Positions 16,250 through 18,180 of a stretch of 18,180 bases of DNA are shown one piece after another. This DNA comes from PHAA01 sp034678805 (GTDB lineage: Bacteria; Bacillota; Syntrophomonadia; Syntrophomonadales; Syntrophomonadaceae), in NCBI GenBank assembly GCA_034678805.1, contig JAXDBN010000174.1:1-18180 (forward strand), given 5' to 3'. The notes under the pieces are model-generated. The model did no database searches. It was not told the DNA's origin and saw only the letters and a program-made list of their open reading frames with translations. Position 1 is the stretch's first letter. Each line of letters begins with the position of its first letter. The position numbers were made by a program, and so were the translations under genes.

Positions 16250-16280
16250 CGTCCTGTGTAAAACGGGACGTTTTCTTTTT
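16250..16280 (+). terminator. Rho-independent terminator after rqcP
   Basis: CGTCCTGT (16250-16257) pairs with ACGGGACG (16263-16270) around GTAAA, with one wobble, followed by TTTTCTTTTT. This is a classic intrinsic terminator three bases after the rqcP stop. Confidence 0.88.
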
Positions 16281-16303
16281 ATTAACTTGATAATTCTTAA
16301 ATG

Positions 16304-16333
16304 AGCAGCGGTTATTTGAACTGCTGTTTTTTT
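16304..16333 (+). terminator. Second, tandem rho-independent terminator
   Basis: AGCAGCGGTT (16304-16313) pairs with AACTGCTGTT (16319-16328) around ATTTG, with two G-T pairs. The T-run at 16327-16333 partly overlaps the stem. It isolates the yabP-yabQ unit from upstream housekeeping transcription. Confidence 0.75.
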
Positions 16334-16366
16334 GCATTATTAAATCGCTACGGTTGGTAAAATGAG

Positions 16367-16396
16367 TCATAAATACCCATGACTGCAGCATACTCT
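16367..16396 (+). promoter_or_regulatory. Predicted sigma-E (mother cell) promoter for yabP-yabQ
   Basis: TCATAAA (16367-16373) matches five of seven positions of the sigma-E -35 KMATATT. After 15 bases CATACTCT (16389-16396) matches seven of eight of CATAYAHT. CATACTCTA also fits the sigma-K -10 (CATANNNTA), but the sigma-K -35 AC is missing. Bacillus yabP is sigma-E dependent, which agrees. Confidence 0.5.
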
Positions 16397-16430
16397 ATAC
16401 AGATAATAATGCATAAGGAGGCTTAATATT

Positions 16431-16700
16431 ATGAATGAACACTCACTGACACTAGCCAATCGCCAGAACCTGCAATTAACCGGGGTTACCAATGTAATTG
16501 CTTTTGACGAAGATGAGATAGTATTAGAAACATCTCAAGGATATCTTTCTATTAACGGGACAGAACTGCATATTAATATGTTAAACCTTGACCAGGGTCA
16601 GGTGGCTATTCAAGGTAATTTCAACAATCTGGGTTATAAGGCTGGGGGTACCGACCTCAAATCCAAAGGGAAAAATGTACTTAACCGTTTGCTTAAATAG
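16431..16700 (+). CDS. yabP: Sporulation protein YabP
   Basis: A small mother-cell sporulation protein of the YabP/YqfC family, needed in Bacillus for normal spore formation; its biochemical role is unknown. The 89-residue sequence shows the family pattern: a short polar N-terminus, then LTGVTNVIAFDEDEIVLETSQGYLSINGTELHINMLNLDQGQVAIQGNFNNLGY, a beta-rich module. AAGGAGG lies about 10 bases before the ATG. It stands between a double terminator with a sigma-E-like promoter on one side and yabQ on the other, 12 bases downstream. Confidence 0.93.
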   Translation: MNEHSLTLANRQNLQLTGVTNVIAFDEDEIVLETSQGYLSINGTELHINMLNLDQGQVAIQGNFNNLGYKAGGTDLKSKGKNVLNRLLK

Positions 16701-16712
16701 GGGGCGTGGAGT

Positions 16713-17135
16713 TTGGGGCCGCTTGCCCAGATAGAAGACTTCGTATTAACATTGCTGCTGGGAATAGTAGCCGGGGTTCTATTTGATTATTACCAAGCCA
16801 GCCTAAGAGGAGTTAGAATTAAAAGGTATCCCCAATATATATTGGACATGACTGTATGGATAATAATGATAGCCCTTGTTGGCATGGCGTTATTAATTAT
16901 TAACCAGGCAGAGATTCGGGTATATGTATTCATTGCCTTGCTGGCTGGAGCGATAATATATTTTAGGTTATTTGCACATTATATACGCCGACCCATTGAT
17001 GCTATGGGTCACGCAACTGCTAGTATTTTAAAGTCGACGTTGACGGCTTTTATTAAGCCGGGGCGGACATTACTGGCATGGATTAAGGCAAAACGGCAGC
17101 AAGACATACAACCTGACGAGGAGCCGATTGAGTAA
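16713..17135 (+). CDS. yabQ: Spore cortex biosynthesis membrane protein YabQ
   Basis: An outer-forespore-membrane protein required for cortex formation in Bacillus. The 140-residue protein has three evident membrane segments (about 8-27 LTLLLGIVAGVLFDYY, 44-65 TVWIIMIALVGMALLII and 70-90 VFIALLAGAIIYFRLF), followed by a basic cytosolic tail. The family motif of an N-terminal helix ending in FDYYQ with RG shortly after (SLRGVR) is visible. The start is a TTG at 16713; AGGGGG (16699-16704), overlapping the yabP stop, is 8 bases before it. The start choice is less certain than the gene. Confidence 0.88.
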   Translation: MGPLAQIEDFVLTLLLGIVAGVLFDYYQASLRGVRIKRYPQYILDMTVWIIMIALVGMALLIINQAEIRVYVFIALLAGAIIYFRLFAHYIRRPIDAMGHATASILKSTLTAFIKPGRTLLAWIKAKRQQDIQPDEEPIE

Positions 17136-17160
17136 ATCTTTGAAAATATTAGAAAGAGTA

Positions 17161-17189
17161 TTGCTATTGCTCTTGGAAACTAGCATAAT
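17161..17189 (+). promoter_or_regulatory. Possible sigma-A promoter for the HTH-divIC pair
   Basis: TTGCTA (17161-17166) and CATAAT (17184-17189) are 17 bases apart, matching four and five of six positions. divIC must be made during growth and follows mother-cell genes, so a vegetative promoter is expected here. A second, weaker pair TTGTAC/TATATT (17205-17233) would start transcription at the HTH gene's ATG. Confidence 0.4.
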
Positions 17190-17239
17190 AAATTTGTCCG
17201 CATATTGTACAAAAAATGTGGATAGTATATATTGGCATT

Positions 17240-17482
17240 ATGCAGATTGAAATAAGGGGAGCAGAGAAACTAAGCTTTAGGGAAAGACAAGTGGTGGTAC
17301 TCAAGGAGATGGGCAAAAGCAGTGCAGAGATTTGCCGTACTTTGAAGGTAACCGCCAGCACTGTCGCAACCCTATATAATCGAGCCCGCAGCAAGGGCTA
17401 CCAGGTAGTAATCGTGCTGCCGGGAGACACTCTGGGTATCTTTGGCGAGGAGGATTATAACATTGAAGATGAAAACGAATAA
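17240..17482 (+). CDS. Small helix-turn-helix protein (sigma-region-4/LuxR-like), function unknown
   Basis: About 80 residues from the ATG at 17240; an ATG at 17216 in the same frame is equally possible, and neither has a convincing binding site. LSFRERQVVVLKEMGKSSAEICRTLKVTASTVATLYNRARSKGYQ is a complete helix-turn-helix of the type seen in LuxR output domains and sigma-70 region 4. After it comes VVIVLPGDTLGIF and an acidic tail EEDYNIEDENE. There is no receiver, sensor or other sigma region. The gene lies between yabQ and divIC, where Bacillus has none, and its 3' end overlaps divIC by 20 bases, so the two are translationally coupled. I do not recognise a named family; an archaeal Tfx-like regulator is another possible relative. 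Confidence 0.7.
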   Translation: MQIEIRGAEKLSFRERQVVVLKEMGKSSAEICRTLKVTASTVATLYNRARSKGYQVVIVLPGDTLGIFGEEDYNIEDENE

Positions 17483-17747
17483 ACGCTTTCGTCTAATAGT
17501 CACAGGGATGCTATTCGCTATCCTTCTGATTACCATCGTTCCTCGCGTTGCAACTATCTACCAACTTTCTAATCGTAAAAAGGAGCTCATTGAACAGAAA
17601 CAGCAGCTAGCCCTTAAAAATGAAGAATATCAGAAAACGTTGGCTGAGATCGGATCTCCCTTGGGTATTGAACGTATAGCCCGCGAACAGTTGGGCATGG
17701 TTAAGAATGGTGAAAGGACAATCATCAGAGTAGTGCCCAAGGAGTAA
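17463..17747 (+). CDS. divIC: Septum formation initiator DivIC/FtsB-type cell division protein
   Basis: A bitopic membrane protein that joins FtsL and DivIB/FtsQ in the divisome to trigger septal wall synthesis. About 94 residues: a short basic cytosolic tail, one membrane helix (roughly 10-28, LIVTGMLFAILLITIV), a coiled coil rich in K, E and Q (about 34-62), and the conserved end IERIAREQLGMVKNGE. The TTG at 17463 is preferred because AGGAGG (17448-17453) lies 9 bases before it; the ATG two codons later would have a 15-base spacer. The binding site and start lie inside the HTH gene. It is at the yabQ-divIC-yabR position of Bacillus. Confidence 0.93.
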   Translation: MKMKTNKRFRLIVTGMLFAILLITIVPRVATIYQLSNRKKELIEQKQQLALKNEEYQKTLAEIGSPLGIERIAREQLGMVKNGERTIIRVVPKE

Positions 17748-17769
17748 GTGTGTTGCTTACAATTGCTGG

Positions 17770-17798
17770 TTGACTACTTCCTATGCATACAATAAAAT
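17770..17798 (+). promoter_or_regulatory. Predicted sigma-A promoter for the S1-domain gene
   Basis: TTGACT (17770-17775) and TAAAAT (17793-17798) are exactly 17 bases apart, each matching five of six positions. CATACAAT (17786-17793), embedded in the same site, is a perfect sigma-E -10 by sequence but lacks a matching -35. Confidence 0.6.
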
Positions 17799-17833
17799 AG
17801 GAATAGTACGATTTGAGGGGGATCTTAACATCT

Positions 17834-18180
17834 ATGCCAACTGAACAAACTAATATTGCACCCGGTGACATTATTGAGGGAAAGGTTCAGGGGATTACGA
17901 ACTTTGGGGCCTTTATTGAATTACCGGGAGGGCTGGTAGGGCTGGTGCACATTTCAGAGATTGCCGATACCTATGTTAAAGATGTGAAGGATTTTGTTAA
18001 AGAGGGCGACAATGTCAAAGTAAAAGTTCTAAATGTGGCCGGAAAGAAAATAGGATTATCTATAAAGCAAACCCTGCCGCCAAAGGTTGTACCACCGAGA
18101 GTAACCCGACCAGAGGTTAAGCCGGAAGCTATGCGTAAAGATAGTAGAAACTTTAACCCCAAACGTAATGATGCCCCGGT
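17834..18180 (+). CDS. yabR: S1-domain RNA-binding protein, YabR type (3' partial)
   Basis: The open frame runs off the window end, with 115 full codons visible. Residues about 8-78 form one S1 RNA-binding fold: PGDIIEGKVQGITNFGAFIEL, then GLVGLVHISEIADTYVKDV, GDNVKVKVLNV and KKIGLSIKQ. A proline- and base-rich tail follows (PPKVVPPRVTRPEVKPEAMRKDSRNFNPKRN), typical of the YabR and general stress protein 13 group. AGGGGG lies about 12 bases before the ATG, a loose spacing. Position after divIC matches Bacillus yabR. The cellular role is poorly known; ribosome or RNA association is inferred from the domain. Confidence 0.92.
   Translation, partial: MPTEQTNIAPGDIIEGKVQGITNFGAFIELPGGLVGLVHISEIADTYVKDVKDFVKEGDNVKVKVLNVAGKKIGLSIKQTLPPKVVPPRVTRPEVKPEAMRKDSRNFNPKRNDAP

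Noticed and set aside
17971..18162. Minus-strand frame at the window end.
   Set aside because: It is a shadow of the S1-domain gene on the plus strand, whose fold is unmistakable.

Overview
The window reads as a chromosomal backbone segment of an endospore-forming Gram-positive bacterium (Firmicutes). It carries spoVT, yabP, yabQ, a gerA-type germinant receptor operon and a Fin-like anti-sigma factor, with strong GGAGG ribosome binding sites and frequent TTG/GTG starts. Gene order follows the Bacillus subtilis glmU-prs-pth-fin-mfd-spoVT-yabM-yabN-yabO-yabP-yabQ-divIC-yabR block. The differences are clostridial in flavour: no ctc between prs and pth, no spoVG before glmU, a stand-alone MazG, hup inserted before yabO, and an inverted ger operon between mfd and spoVT. 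A Syntrophomonas-like or other deep clostridial host is my guess from gene order and moderate GC; it is not proven.

Layout. 1-1495: a FadR-type GntR regulator (cut by the window start) and a MobA-like nucleotidyltransferase. 1507-4587: a predicted sigma-A promoter, then glmU, prs and pth (cell-wall precursor synthesis, PRPP synthesis, peptidyl-tRNA recycling). 4592-8212: a predicted sigma-F promoter, a 53-residue Fin homologue, then mfd. 8225-12301, minus strand: a four-gene germinant receptor operon in the order B-A-C-D, convergent with mfd and divergent from spoVT. 12400-13114: spoVT with a sigma-G-like promoter and a strong terminator hairpin. 13198-16333: a yabM-type lipid flippase, mazG, hup and rqcP (yabO), closed by tandem terminators. 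16367-17135: a predicted sigma-E promoter with yabP and yabQ. 17161-18180: a small helix-turn-helix protein overlapping divIC, and the start of an S1-domain gene (yabR), cut by the window end.

The housekeeping genes (glmU, prs, pth, mfd, mazG, hup, rqcP, divIC, yabR) are interleaved with sporulation genes. Promoter-like motifs for the vegetative, early forespore, late forespore and mother-cell sigma factors sit in front of the genes expected to use them. fin and spoVT belong to the forespore programme, yabP/yabQ to the mother cell, and the ger operon supplies a receptor placed in the spore inner membrane.

I see no rRNA, tRNA, CRISPR, insertion sequence or phage gene. No gene-free stretch exceeds about 190 bases. 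Nothing here is a clearly new system; the most informative points are the short Fin with its promoter, the rearranged ger operon with its D-type subunit, and the HTH gene coupled to divIC.
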